Counted from the first letter of the stretch, positions 1 to 9,333 are shown. The stretch is 61,187 nt of DNA from Acidobacteriota bacterium (GCA_016789705.1 JAEUQR010000184.1:1-61187); one strand, 5' to 3'. The notes: generated by a model not told the origin, from the sequence alone. Program-made: numbers and translations.

Positions 1-831
1 GCCTTCCACGAGATAGCCGCCTTCGGCCTGCAGCGCCGCGAGGAAGCGGTCGTAGATGCCGTCATCCACGATGAGGTTGCCGTCGGCCGAGCAGCCCGAC
101 CCGTAGTCATTGGTCTTGCTGATCCGGGTGTTGCGCGCCGCCTCTTCGATGTCCGCGGTGTCGTCGATGACCATCGACGCGTTACCGGCGCCCACGCCGT
201 AGGCCGGCTTGCCCGAACTGTAGGCGGCCTTCACCATGGCTGGTCCACCCGTGGCGATCGTCAGATCGCCGGTGGCCATGAGCGCGTTCGCGAGCGGGAT
301 GCTCGGGCTCTCGATGCACTGCAGGATGTCGGCGGGCGCCCCCTGCGCGACGAGCGCCGCGCGCAGCAGCCGCACGGTCTCGTTCGTGGTGTTCCGGCTC
401 GACGGATGCGGCGAGAAGATGACCGCGTTCTTGCACTTCACCGCGTAGATGGCGATGCCGATCGGTGTGATGTAAGGACTCGTGACCGGAATGAGCGACA
501 CGATGACGCCGGCCGGCTTCGCGTACTTGACGATGCCCTTCTCAGGAATCTCCTCGATGACGCCCATGCTCTTCTGGCGCAGTGCGTCGCGCAGGATGCC
601 GAGCACTTTGCCGCGGCGGCTCGGCTCACGGCCGCCCATGCCGCTTTCGTCCACGCTCATGTTGGCCAGGCGGACGGACGTCTCCATGTTGGCCGTGGCC
701 CAGGCCATCGCCTGGCAGAGGCGATCCACGGTGGGCTGGTCGTAGTCCGCAATCGCCGTCATGGCGGCGCGGGCGCGGGCCACAGTGGAGCGGGCAATCT
801 CGGCTTCTTCAGGAGTGAGCGGTCGGGCCAT
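1..831 (-). CDS. Acylating aldehyde dehydrogenase (AdhE/EutE/SauS-like), 3' end outside window
   Basis: The first 277 residues of a CoA-acylating aldehyde dehydrogenase, which oxidises an aldehyde to an acyl-CoA with NAD(P)+. The ATG at 829-831 opens a frame that runs without a stop to base 1. Visible family marks are IPVTSPY (115-121), the ATGGPAMVKAAYSSGKPAYG block (193-212) and KTNDYGSGCS (239-248), where Cys247 occupies the catalytic position. The stretch most resembles sulfoacetaldehyde or acetaldehyde dehydrogenases of the AdhE N-terminal type, but the substrate cannot be read from sequence. It follows the PQQ dehydrogenase operon in the same direction after a 183-bp gap containing two hairpins, so it may have its own promoter. 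The C-terminus is not in the window. Confidence 0.85.
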   Translation of the reverse strand, partial: MARPLTPEEAEIARSTVARARAAMTAIADYDQPTVDRLCQAMAWATANMETSVRLANMSVDESGMGGREPSRRGKVLGILRDALRQKSMGVIEEIPEKGIVKYAKPAGVIVSLIPVTSPYITPIGIAIYAVKCKNAVIFSPHPSSRNTTNETVRLLRAALVAQGAPADILQCIESPSIPLANALMATGDLTIATGGPAMVKAAYSSGKPAYGVGAGNASMVIDDTADIEEAARNTRISKTNDYGSGCSADGNLIVDDGIYDRFLAALQAEGGYLVEG

Positions 832-893
832 GCCTGCGCCTCATCGAAGTGATGCAGCAGGGTAGGGCCTTAATCGGGCCATTACGAGGGTGT

Positions 894-911
894 AACCGTA
901 CTGCTACGGTT
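894..911. promoter_or_regulatory. Small perfect hairpin upstream of the acylating dehydrogenase
   Basis: AACCGTA-CTGC-TACGGTT, a perfect 7-bp inverted repeat 63 bp upstream of the start at 831. It could be an operator or just a small stem. It does not match the TGTAT-N8-ATACA sites of this cluster. Confidence 0.3.
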
Positions 912-950
912 CGCGGCGGGGCCGGACGGGTGGGAGCCGCCGTACGGAGC

Positions 951-977
951 GGCTGCGCCATCAGTGACGGCGCAGCC
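951..977 (-). terminator. Hairpin downstream of the PQQ dehydrogenase
   Basis: GGCTGCGCC and GGCGCAGCC form a perfect 9-bp stem with a 9-nt loop, 37 nt beyond the leftward stop at 1015. No T-tract follows, so intrinsic termination is only possible. Confidence 0.35.
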
Positions 978-1014
978 CTCCAGGGCGGGCGCGGACCGGG
1001 TTGTCCGCCATGGG

Positions 1015-3021
1015 CTACGGCAGGGCGAACGCCACCAGTTCGTCCGACATCCGGCGCGAGCCCACGGCCGTGCCGCCGGCGCCGGCGATGACGACGTACT
1101 GTTTGCCGTCCTTGCCGAGGTAGCTGATCGGCGTGGAATGGCCGCTGGCGTCGAGTTCGGCCGTAAACAGCACCTTGCCGCTACGGGCATCGAAGGCGCG
1201 GAAGCGGCGGTCATTCGTCGCCCCGATGAAAACCAGCCCCGACGCGGTGGCGATGCTGCCGCCGAGGTTGCGAGTGCCGGTCGTGAGGCCCTTGTCGCCG
1301 AGCGCCTCGGTGATACCGAGTGGCACGCGCCACGCGATCTCACCGCTGTTGACGTTCACCGCCACCATTTCGCCCCAGGGTGGCGCCGAGCACGGCAGCG
1401 ACGTCTGGGCATCGAGTGCGAACGCGAAGCCGCGCGGCGGCCGCACGCCCGTGGCGGGAGGCCCTGCCGGCGCGCCACCCGGCGCGGCCTGCGCTGGGGC
1501 CGCCCCGGGGGCGGCGCCCGCACCTGGCCCGCCGGCCGGCGGACCCACGGGACGCGGCGGCCCGCCGCCGAAGACGTTGTTCGCGAGCGGGCCGGCCGGC
1601 CGGTAGTTGCCGACGTTCATGACATTGACGAAGAACAGGCCGAGCTGCGGATTGAACGACGGCCCCCCCCAGTTCGAGCCGCCGAGCGTGCCCGGGAAGA
1701 TGATGGTGCCGGTGTCGGTGCGCGGCCGCGTGTAGGGTCCGAAGTTCTGGACCTTGTTGGTGTCCCAGAACTCGGTGCAGAACTTCTCCATCTCCGGCGT
1801 GATTTTCGCGATCTCGTCGCGCGTCATGCTGTTGCGGGCAATCGGCGGCGGCTTCACGGGAAACGGCTGCGTCGGCCAGGCCGTTTCGCCGGGATCGTCA
1901 CTACGCGGCGTGGGCCGGTCCTCGATGCCGAATACCGGCTGTCCGGTGACGCGATCGAAGATGAAGAGCAGGCCCTGCTTGGTGGACTGGGCCACGGCGG
2001 GAATCACCTTGCCACCGGTGCGCACGTCGAGCAGCACGGGCGGCGTTGGCAGATCGTAGTCCCACTGATCCTGCACGGTCAGCTGGTGGAACCACTTCAT
2101 CTGACCGGTGTTCAGGTCGATGGCCATGAGCGTGCTGGCGTAGAGGTTGCGGCCGGCGGTGCGCCCGTTGATGTCGCCGAGCGGCGCGAAGAGCAACCCA
2201 CGCTCTTCGTCGATGGCCATCGTGGACCAGACATTGGCGCCGCTGCGATCCTGCCAGTTGTAGCGCTCCCAGGTGTCGAACCCGGGTTCACCCGGCGTCG
2301 GCACGGTGTGCACGGTCCACACGAGCTTGCCCGTGCGGGCGTCCCAGGCGCGGATGTCGCCGCGCGGTCCGGGCGGGCCGACTTCGCCGGGCCGCGAGCC
2401 GGTGACGATGAGGTTCTTGTAGATCGAGACGGGGTTCGGCAGGGTCCAGGTCGCGCGCCGCGACTCCCCCACCTTCGCCGAGGCCACGCCGGCATAGGCG
2501 TCGACTTTCCCGTCCTCACCGAAGCCCACGGCCGGTTTGCCGGAGCGAACGTCAAGCGCTTCGAGGTAGCCGCCGCGCGTGCCGAAGAAGAATCGCGGTC
2601 CTGTCGTGCCGTCGCCCTTCCAGTAGGCAAGGCCACGGCCGTGGATGTTCCGCGGGGAATCGTATTTCCAGAGCACCTTGCCGTTTTCTGGCTCGAGCGC
2701 GGTGATGGTCGAGGCAAGGTCGGGCACGCGCGGCGACGACGGTGTGGAGATGTAGAGCACGCCGCCGATATGGAGCGGCGTCACTTCGAAGCGATAGTCG
2801 AGCCCCATGTCGCCGAGCTCTGATCGCCCGGCGCCGTAGTGAAACGTCCACGCGCGCTGCAGCGTGCCGACGTTGACCGGGGTGATCTGGGTCAGCGGCG
2901 AGAAGTTCTGGTTGGCGTTGGTCTGCCCGTAGCCCGGCCACTGATCGGCGGGTGGCTGCTGGCCGCTCAGGAAGACCGGAGCCGCGAGCAGGAGGAGTCC
3001 GGCGAGTCTGGCGCGTGACAT
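1015..3021 (-). CDS. PQQ-dependent dehydrogenase (quinoprotein), periplasmic
   Basis: A 668-residue secreted quinoprotein of the beta-propeller dehydrogenase family, which oxidises alcohols or sugars with pyrroloquinoline quinone and passes electrons to a cytochrome. The ATG at 3021 gives an immediate signal peptide (MSRARLAGLLLLAAP...); a longer frame to 3111 would overlap the upstream gene. Family features include WPGYGQTNANQNFSPLTQI near the mature N-terminus, repeated W-docking blades and a C-terminal GKDGKQYVVIAGAGG-type strand. About residues 480-530 form a Gly/Ala/Pro-rich low-complexity insert that interrupts the propeller. The gene starts 11 bp after the cytochrome-ThuA gene, so they are probably cotranscribed and the cytochrome may be its electron acceptor. 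Substrate unknown. Confidence 0.88.
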   Translation of the reverse strand: MSRARLAGLLLLAAPVFLSGQQPPADQWPGYGQTNANQNFSPLTQITPVNVGTLQRAWTFHYGAGRSELGDMGLDYRFEVTPLHIGGVLYISTPSSPRVPDLASTITALEPENGKVLWKYDSPRNIHGRGLAYWKGDGTTGPRFFFGTRGGYLEALDVRSGKPAVGFGEDGKVDAYAGVASAKVGESRRATWTLPNPVSIYKNLIVTGSRPGEVGPPGPRGDIRAWDARTGKLVWTVHTVPTPGEPGFDTWERYNWQDRSGANVWSTMAIDEERGLLFAPLGDINGRTAGRNLYASTLMAIDLNTGQMKWFHQLTVQDQWDYDLPTPPVLLDVRTGGKVIPAVAQSTKQGLLFIFDRVTGQPVFGIEDRPTPRSDDPGETAWPTQPFPVKPPPIARNSMTRDEIAKITPEMEKFCTEFWDTNKVQNFGPYTRPRTDTGTIIFPGTLGGSNWGGPSFNPQLGLFFVNVMNVGNYRPAGPLANNVFGGGPPRPVGPPAGGPGAGAAPGAAPAQAAPGGAPAGPPATGVRPPRGFAFALDAQTSLPCSAPPWGEMVAVNVNSGEIAWRVPLGITEALGDKGLTTGTRNLGGSIATASGLVFIGATNDRRFRAFDARSGKVLFTAELDASGHSTPISYLGKDGKQYVVIAGAGGTAVGSRRMSDELVAFALP

Positions 3022-3032
3022 GCTTCGACCTT

Positions 3033-4169
3033 TCACTTCGGGGCCGGCGTGCCGCCGATCGCCCACTTGATACCTTCGAGATAGAGCTGCTGCACCTTCG
3101 GGTCGTCCCATGAGGCTTCAGGATGCCCGAACGACGAGTTGAAGACGCGGCCCTTGCCGTACGACTTCGTCCACACGATCGGCAGGTCGCCGTCCGGACG
3201 GCGGGCCTTCTGCGCCTCGTCCATCTTCGAGGCGTCAAGGCGCATGATCGTGTGCACCTTGCCCTTCTCGTACGGAGCCTTCAGTACCGGGAACTGATCC
3301 GGATAAAAGAAGGACTTGCCGAATGCCGCGGCGCCGGGGAAGCTCATGTCTTCCGTCACCACCGGCATGCCGCTCACCGGATACTCGCTGTCCATGAAGC
3401 CGCCGATGAGATCGCCGAACTCCGGCCAGTCGTAGAAGCCGATGGTTGCGGCGTGGCCGCCGATGAAGCCCTTGCCGTCGTCGCGCACGAAGGCGAGCAG
3501 GTCGGCCTTCTGCTGCGGGGAGAGCGTGCCTTCCCCACTGCCGAGGAAGAAGATCGCGTCGAAATAGTCGAGATTCCGCGCATTCACCGGACGGCCGCCG
3601 TAGCGGCTGCCGCGGCCGAGAATCGGCTGCTTGGTGATGAGCTGTGAGTCGGTACGGATCATCGTCATGTAGGCGCCTGATTCGCGCCCGACCCGCTCGA
3701 TGACCGCTGCGGCGTGCGAGATCGAGTCGTGATGGAAGCCGCTCTGCACGTCGGCGATGAGCAGCAGCTTCTTCTTGCCCACCCACGGATCCGGCTGCTG
3801 CAGGTTGCGCCCCTGTCCCCCGCCGGGGGCCTGGCCGGCCTGACGTGCGGCAGGCACCGGCGGTGGCGGCGCGGTGCCGAAGTTCGCGGCGAGATACCGC
3901 ACCGCGGCACTGAACTGTTCGGGCGTGCCGGTGGCGCCCTGGCCCACCATGGACTCGACCACGCCCTTCCAGTCGGCTTCGCTGCGCCTGGTGCCGACGA
4001 TCATGTCGGTGCCATGGCAGCCGTCGCAGGTTGCGAGGAACTCCGCCTTGCCCGGGCCGTCCGGCAGCGCGATGCCCTGCGCGGAGCGCGCCGACATGGG
4101 CGGGGCGACGGATGTCGCCGCGACGAACACCCACGCCCCCATGGCCGTAGCGAAGAGCGACCTGGTCAT
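3033..4169 (-). CDS. Cytochrome c - ThuA domain fusion protein
   Basis: A 378-residue exported protein with two parts. After a signal peptide (about 1-30), residues 38-95 are a small c-type cytochrome domain with one haem motif, CDGCH (48-52). A Pro/Gln/Gly linker (about 98-125) leads to a ThuA-like class-I-glutamine-amidotransferase fold (about 130-375; KKLLLIADVQSGFHHDS, FFLGSGEGTL, GFIGGHAATIGF, GRVFNSSFGHPE). ThuA domains are associated with sugar utilisation but their reaction is generally undefined. A GGGAGGGG Shine-Dalgarno about 9 nt before the ATG fixes the start. It lies between the TonB receptor (51 bp upstream) and the PQQ dehydrogenase (11 bp downstream), which suggests a role in periplasmic electron transfer during carbohydrate-like substrate oxidation. 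Confidence 0.82.
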   Translation of the reverse strand: MTRSLFATAMGAWVFVAATSVAPPMSARSAQGIALPDGPGKAEFLATCDGCHGTDMIVGTRRSEADWKGVVESMVGQGATGTPEQFSAAVRYLAANFGTAPPPPVPAARQAGQAPGGGQGRNLQQPDPWVGKKKLLLIADVQSGFHHDSISHAAAVIERVGRESGAYMTMIRTDSQLITKQPILGRGSRYGGRPVNARNLDYFDAIFFLGSGEGTLSPQQKADLLAFVRDDGKGFIGGHAATIGFYDWPEFGDLIGGFMDSEYPVSGMPVVTEDMSFPGAAAFGKSFFYPDQFPVLKAPYEKGKVHTIMRLDASKMDEAQKARRPDGDLPIVWTKSYGKGRVFNSSFGHPEASWDDPKVQQLYLEGIKWAIGGTPAPK

Positions 4170-4220
4170 GACTCTCTGCCCCTCCCGGACGCTGGCGGCC
4201 GGTGCCGCCAGCCCCAGTCG

Positions 4221-7200
4221 TTAGAAGCTGTACTTCAGAGCGAACTGCATCACGCGAGGTCCAGCCTGCGTATTGATGATGCGCCCGAAGTTGGCGTTGC
4301 CGAACACGGTGTTTGGGTTGTCGAGATGCACGCGGTTGGTGACGTTGAACGCTTCGACACGCACTTCCACGCGATGACGGTCGTTCACGCGGATGTTGCG
4401 TGACAGCGCCATGTCGATGTTCCAGAACGCCGGCCCGCGAAGGAAGCCGCGCGGCGTGTCACCCCAGCTGCCCGGCGTATTCGGGGCGAAGGCGGCGGTA
4501 TTGAACCAGCGGGCGGAACTGCGGTCGTCGAGGTCGGGGTCGCCGACGACGAACGGCCGCTGATTGTTCAGGCCGGTCAGCGACAGGTTGCCGGTGGTGG
4601 TCGGCGTGAGCGGCGAACCACTGCGCGCCTGGAAGATGGTGCCGAGCTGCCAGTCATTCGTGATGGCGCGCACGACGCCGCTGCCGACGCCGGGCGACTG
4701 CAGTGTGAGCGAGCTGTTGATTATGAACGGCCGGTCGACGTCGCACGGCCCCCAGTTGGTGGAGGGATCATCGGGGTCCGGGAACGTGTTCGTGATGTCC
4801 GTGCCGGGCTCGCCGTTGTTGCGGCAGCGACTGAACGTCACGTTGGTGTTCATGCTCCAGCCCTGGCTCATGCGCTTCGTGAGGCCGAGGATGGCGCCGT
4901 GGTAGCGCCCCCAGCCCTCGAAGGACTCCTGGATGGTCGAATAGAAGGCGCCCTGCGTCGGGTTCGCCAGGATGAGACGCCGGCGCGCGTCCTGGTTTCC
5001 CTGGGTGGACCCGGGAATGACGACGGCCGGATTGAGTTCGCGACCGAGCCAGATATTGGCCGTGCGGTTGCCCAGGTACGACACTGACGCCATCCAGCTC
5101 GACGCGAACTGCAGCTGATAGCTCACGTTCCACTGCGTGACGCGCATGGGTTCGAGATCGAGCGGCATCGTCACGTAGGTGCCGAGCGTCGGGAACGCCG
5201 CGTTCGACGGCGGCGGCGATGCCACCGGGAACGGGTTGCCGCCGGGATACGACGCCCACGGGTCGTTGATCGACGCCGGCTGATTCACCTGAATCGTGTT
5301 GCCATAGGGCGCATTCAGCGGGTGGCGCCCGTACTGCCAGAGCTTCGGCGAGTCGTAGTAGACGCCGGCGGCGGCGCGAATCGTCTGCACGTTGCTGCCG
5401 CCCGGATTCCAGGCGAGCCCGAGCCGCGGCGCGAACTGCGCGATGTTGTTGAAGGTATTGCCGGCATCGGGGAAGCCCTCGTCGCCCTGGAACAACATGC
5501 CGGCCGGAGCATTGGTGAACACCGTGCTGCGGCGGCCTGCCTTGAAGTTCTCCATGCTGAAGTGGCTGTAGAAGCCGAGGGAGTCCTTGGCCGCGAGATA
5601 CGGCTCCCAGCGCAGACCGGCGTTCACCGTGAGGTCGCTGCCGATGCGCCACACGTCCTGCACATAGGCACCGAAGTAGTGCAGCTGCTGCTGCACGGTC
5701 TGGTTACCGCCCTGGCGGAACTGGCTGGGCAGGCCGAGCATCAGGTCGGCGAGGCCGAGGCGGCCGGCGCCGGCGCGCGTGCCGTTGAACGTGAAGATGC
5801 CGTTGGCCTGGAACGGACCGACGACATCGAGGCCCGGGCGAATCCAGCTGCCACCGAACGAGATCTGGTGCGCGCCCTTGATGAGGTCGAAGTCCTGCGA
5901 GAGCTGGTAGGTGGTGGATTCGAAGTTGCCGGGGAATGCCGCCGTCGGGAAGCCGTTGGTGACGCCAAGGTTGAAGAAACGCAGGCCCGGGTCAGTCGCC
6001 GCCGAGAACACGTTCGACCCGAGGTCGGTGTAGTTGGGCAGGTCGTCGCCCTGGATCCGGTTGATCCGCGACCGCGCGAAGCCGAAGCGGGTGGCGCTCA
6101 CGAGGTTCTGCGAGAGCAGGTAGTCGTTGCCGACCGACATCGTCTGCACGCGGTTGTCGAGGCCGAGGCCGGTGCCCGACGACAGCAGCAGGTTCGAGCC
6201 GTCGAAGCCGGGCGCGCGGTCGTAGTTGGCCACGTAGTAGCGGCCGAAGTAGCGCTGCTTCGCGGTGGCCTGCCAGTCCATGCGGCCGACGATCTGGTGC
6301 TCGTCGTTGTTGTCGGCGACGCCGTAGGTAATGCGGCCGCAGGGGTCGCTGGAGACCGGCAGCAGGGCGACGATCTTGCGCGAGATCGCGTTGAACTGCG
6401 ACGGATCCACGCGGTTGCCAACGAACGGGGCTGGCAGATTCAGGGCCGTGCCGTTGTTGCAGGCGGCAGACGCGATCTGCGTGAAGTCGCCGGCCAGCAT
6501 TGCGGCCGTGGGGACGAAGGCCTGCGCGTCACTGGGGCGCTGACGGTTGCGGGAATACTGATAGCCGCCGAAGAAGAAGAGCGAGTTCTGCCGGAGCGGG
6601 CCACCGATCGTGCCGCCGAGCTGGTGCCGTTTCAGCCCGTCGTCGGTCAGGGCGAAGGCGTTGCGCGCGTTGAAGTTGTGGTCGCGCATGAACTCGAAGG
6701 CATTGCCATGGAACGTGTTGGTCCCTGCCTTGGTCACGGCATTGACAGTGGCGCCGGTGTAGATGCCGTAACGCGCCGGACGTACGCCGGTCTCGACCTT
6801 GAATTCCTCAAGGGCATCGGGGAACGGCATCGGCTGGCCGATGTTGTTGACCGGATCGTTGTTGAAGGCGCCGTCCACGAGGTAAATGGTGCTGTTGCCG
6901 GTGCCACCGGCCACCGAGATGGCGACCGCCGAGGGATACTCGCGCTGGCTGCCGATGAGGCCGCCCGGCTGCGTCACGGCCGCACCCGAGAGCAGCACGA
7001 GCTGCGACGCCTGGCGACCGTCGAGCGGCAGGCCGACGATCTGTTCCTGCGCCACGACGGAACCCACCGACGTATTGCGCGTTTCGATCATCGTCGCGCC
7101 AGCCGTGACAGTGACCGTCTCACTGAGCGTGCCGAGCTTCAGGCTGGCATTGATCACCGGGCTCGTGCCGACCTGCAGCACAATGCCCGTCTGTTCGTAG

Positions 7201-7457
7201 GTGCTGAAACCCTGCAGCTTCGCTTCGAACTTGTAGGGCCCCGGTGGCAGGTTGGGCAGCGTGTATTCGCCGCGGGCGCCGGTGACCACGAAGCGCGTCA
7301 GCCCGGTGGCGGTCTGCGTGACGGTGACTTCGACACCGGGCAGCGCACCGCCGGAGCCATCGGTGATGACGCCGGAAATCTGCGCGATCGCGACGGTCTG
7401 CGCCGCCGAGACGGCGGGCATCGCAACGGCGAGCAACAAGGCAAGAAGGCGGAACAT
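4221..7457 (-). CDS. TonB-dependent receptor, Oar-like, with N-terminal carboxypeptidase-regulatory domain
   Basis: A 1078-residue outer-membrane receptor expected to import a substrate using TonB energy. The ATG at 7457 is chosen because GGAGGA lies 4 nt upstream and a signal peptide follows (MFRLLALLLAVAMPAVSAAQ). Residues about 28-110 form the beta-sandwich CarboxypepD_reg domain (ISGVITDGSGGALPGVEVTV), then a plug (about 115-230) and a 22-strand-type barrel ending in the aromatic terminus LKYSF. This architecture is abundant in Acidobacteriota. It is the first gene of a unit with the cytochrome-ThuA and PQQ dehydrogenase genes. A canonical promoter overlapped by a TGTAT-N8-ATAC palindrome ties its expression to the GntR regulator at 12.1 kb. 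Confidence 0.88.
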   Translation of the reverse strand: MFRLLALLLAVAMPAVSAAQTVAIAQISGVITDGSGGALPGVEVTVTQTATGLTRFVVTGARGEYTLPNLPPGPYKFEAKLQGFSTYEQTGIVLQVGTSPVINASLKLGTLSETVTVTAGATMIETRNTSVGSVVAQEQIVGLPLDGRQASQLVLLSGAAVTQPGGLIGSQREYPSAVAISVAGGTGNSTIYLVDGAFNNDPVNNIGQPMPFPDALEEFKVETGVRPARYGIYTGATVNAVTKAGTNTFHGNAFEFMRDHNFNARNAFALTDDGLKRHQLGGTIGGPLRQNSLFFFGGYQYSRNRQRPSDAQAFVPTAAMLAGDFTQIASAACNNGTALNLPAPFVGNRVDPSQFNAISRKIVALLPVSSDPCGRITYGVADNNDEHQIVGRMDWQATAKQRYFGRYYVANYDRAPGFDGSNLLLSSGTGLGLDNRVQTMSVGNDYLLSQNLVSATRFGFARSRINRIQGDDLPNYTDLGSNVFSAATDPGLRFFNLGVTNGFPTAAFPGNFESTTYQLSQDFDLIKGAHQISFGGSWIRPGLDVVGPFQANGIFTFNGTRAGAGRLGLADLMLGLPSQFRQGGNQTVQQQLHYFGAYVQDVWRIGSDLTVNAGLRWEPYLAAKDSLGFYSHFSMENFKAGRRSTVFTNAPAGMLFQGDEGFPDAGNTFNNIAQFAPRLGLAWNPGGSNVQTIRAAAGVYYDSPKLWQYGRHPLNAPYGNTIQVNQPASINDPWASYPGGNPFPVASPPPSNAAFPTLGTYVTMPLDLEPMRVTQWNVSYQLQFASSWMASVSYLGNRTANIWLGRELNPAVVIPGSTQGNQDARRRLILANPTQGAFYSTIQESFEGWGRYHGAILGLTKRMSQGWSMNTNVTFSRCRNNGEPGTDITNTFPDPDDPSTNWGPCDVDRPFIINSSLTLQSPGVGSGVVRAITNDWQLGTIFQARSGSPLTPTTTGNLSLTGLNNQRPFVVGDPDLDDRSSARWFNTAAFAPNTPGSWGDTPRGFLRGPAFWNIDMALSRNIRVNDRHRVEVRVEAFNVTNRVHLDNPNTVFGNANFGRIINTQAGPRVMQFALKYSF

Positions 7458-7498
7458 ACGTCCTCCGTACACAGCCGACATGGCGCGTTTACCGGCGC

Positions 7499-7526
7499 AT
7501 TGTATGCGAACAGGTATGGTTGTCAA
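7499..7526 (-). promoter_or_regulatory. Sigma-70-like promoter of the TonB receptor operon
   Basis: Reading leftward: TTGACA (7526-7521), 16-bp spacer, TACAAT (7504-7499), about 42 bp before the receptor start. The -35 box is inside the proposed GntR operator 7513-7530, so binding should block polymerase. Confidence 0.65.
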
Positions 7527-7530
7527 TACA
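7513..7530. promoter_or_regulatory. Candidate GntR operator, site B
   Basis: On the minus strand TGTATTGACAACCATACC. The 16 bases GTATTGACAACCATAC recur exactly at 12925-12940, in the promoter of the citryl-CoA-lyase-like gene. Both match the palindrome TGTAT-N8-ATACA, a size suited to a HutC-type GntR dimer. Confidence 0.65.
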
Positions 7531-7596
7531 GGTATTACATTGACCGCACCGGCACCACGCCGCCGCCCCCCGGCCGCGCGAGGCGTCCGCCGACGC

Positions 7597-9333
7597 TCAG
7601 TCGTTGCCGTGCGCGAGGAAGTCCGCGATGTCCCAGTAGCCGGTGCGCGGCATCGGCACGTCACCACGGGTGCGGACTTCGAGCAGGTACGGCGTACCGG
7701 CGGCGAGCGCCGCGGTGAGCGCTGCCGGCAGGTCGTCCGGGGCCTCGACCCGCGCGGCGGCCACGCCGAAGGCCTTCGCCATCAACGGGAAGTCGGGGTT
7801 GTAGGGCTGGCCATCCGGCGTCGTGAATTCGGTGCCGTAGGCGTTGTCGAAGTAGGTCGTGCCGACGGTGCGGATGGTCGAGAAGCAGAAGTTGTTGAAG
7901 ATGACCCACACGACGGGCACACCGAGCTCGACGGCGGTCGTGAGCGCGCCGCAGACTGACAGGAAGCCGCCGTCGCCGACGAGACACACGACGGGTCGAT
8001 CGGGCGCGCCGATCTTCGCGCCGATGGCGGCCGCCGGCGCGAAACCCATGGTGGCCAGCCCGCCGCTCGTGAGGAACTGTCCGGGGCCGTAGACCGGCAG
8101 CTGCTGGCCGGCGCCGTTCTTGTTCCAGCCGACGTCGGTTACGAAGATGGTGTCACGCGGGGCGACGCGGGCGACCCCGGCCAGAAGGCGCGCCGGGTGG
8201 ATGGGCCGACCGCCGTCCTGCTGAGCCGCCGCGATTTCCTGCTGCCATGCGGCCCGGCGCGTCGCCAGATCCGCGCGACGGGCGCGGGCGGCATCCGCCG
8301 ACACGCCACGAGCCGTGATCGCATCGATGAGCTGCCGCAGCGCCGTGCGGGCGTCGGCCACGAGCCCGACGCTGACCGGATAGATCTTGCCGATCTCGAC
8401 CGCGTCGATATCCACCTGGATGAGGCGCGTCGGCGGAATCGCAAACGTGTGCTCTGGCCGCCACGAGCTGCAGTCGGCCTCGCCGAAGGCCGTGCCGAGG
8501 GCGAGCAGGACGTCGGCGCCGCGCATCGTGTCGTTCGCGACGCGGGTCCCCCAGATACCCGTCATGCCGCAGGCGAGCGGATGATCCTCGGGCAGCGCGC
8601 CCTTCCCCATGAGCGTCGTGGCCACCGGGGCGCCGAGCAGTTCGGCGAGCGCGCGCAGTTCGTCGCAGGCCTCCGAGAGCACGACGCCGTTGCCCGCGAA
8701 GATCGCCGGCCGCGCCGCGCCCACAAGCAGATCCGCGGCGGCGGTGATGCCCTCGGGCTCGGCGGCCGGCCGCCGGAACCCGGCGCGCCGCGCCGCCATC
8801 AGCTGCGCCGGCGGCTCGATGTGCTGCGAGAAGACGTCCATCGGGATGTCGAGGAGCACGGCGCCTGGGCGCCCCGACTGCGCGAGGTTGAGCGCACGCG
8901 GCATGACGTCCGTCAGATACTTCGCGTCGTCCACCCGCCAGACGCGCTTGCAGACAGGGCGGTACATGTCGCCCTGAGACGCGTCCGCATGCAGACGCAT
9001 GCCCTGATGCGGCTCGCGCGCGTGGTGATACGACGGGGTGTTGCCGGTGAAGACGACCATCGGCGTCGAATCCGCCGCCGCGCTCGCGACGCCGGTGAGG
9101 GCGTTCGTGAGGCCCGGCGACAGGTGCACGTTCAGCACGGCCAGCTTGTGCGTGACGCGGTAGTACGCGTCGGCGGCATGGGCCGCCTGCTGCTCGTGGC
9201 GGAACGACACGTATTCGATGCCGAGCTTGTGGCACGCGTCGATCAGTGCGTAGTTCGTGTGGCCGCACTGACCGAACACCTTGGTAACGCCCTCCTGCTT
9301 CAGGCAGTGGGCCATGAACATCGCTCCGGTCAT
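7597..9333 (-). CDS. Thiamine-diphosphate-dependent enzyme, acetolactate-synthase/2-oxoacid-decarboxylase superfamily
   Basis: A 578-residue cytoplasmic ThDP enzyme with the usual three domains: pyrimidine-binding N-terminal domain with catalytic Glu47 in SFRHEQQAAHAADAYYR, central domain (about 195-330), and PP-binding C-terminal domain with GDGGF ... WVIFNN (about 449-477). Members decarboxylate 2-oxoacids or ligate the resulting aldehydes. Sequence does not settle which; it does not look like oxalyl-CoA decarboxylase or sulfoacetaldehyde acetyltransferase. GAGGAG about 9 nt upstream supports the ATG at 9333. It is last in a three-gene leftward unit with the CoA-transferase and NAD aldehyde dehydrogenase. 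That order fits decarboxylation of a 2-oxoacid to an aldehyde which the neighbouring dehydrogenase then oxidises (inference). Confidence 0.82.
   Translation of the reverse strand: MTGAMFMAHCLKQEGVTKVFGQCGHTNYALIDACHKLGIEYVSFRHEQQAAHAADAYYRVTHKLAVLNVHLSPGLTNALTGVASAAADSTPMVVFTGNTPSYHHAREPHQGMRLHADASQGDMYRPVCKRVWRVDDAKYLTDVMPRALNLAQSGRPGAVLLDIPMDVFSQHIEPPAQLMAARRAGFRRPAAEPEGITAAADLLVGAARPAIFAGNGVVLSEACDELRALAELLGAPVATTLMGKGALPEDHPLACGMTGIWGTRVANDTMRGADVLLALGTAFGEADCSSWRPEHTFAIPPTRLIQVDIDAVEIGKIYPVSVGLVADARTALRQLIDAITARGVSADAARARRADLATRRAAWQQEIAAAQQDGGRPIHPARLLAGVARVAPRDTIFVTDVGWNKNGAGQQLPVYGPGQFLTSGGLATMGFAPAAAIGAKIGAPDRPVVCLVGDGGFLSVCGALTTAVELGVPVVWVIFNNFCFSTIRTVGTTYFDNAYGTEFTTPDGQPYNPDFPLMAKAFGVAAARVEAPDDLPAALTAALAAGTPYLLEVRTRGDVPMPRTGYWDIADFLAHGND

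Noticed and set aside
5322..7718. 798-residue open frame antisense to the first TonB receptor
   Set aside because: Same GC-driven shadow effect; no signal peptide or motif, and it ignores the receptor promoter.
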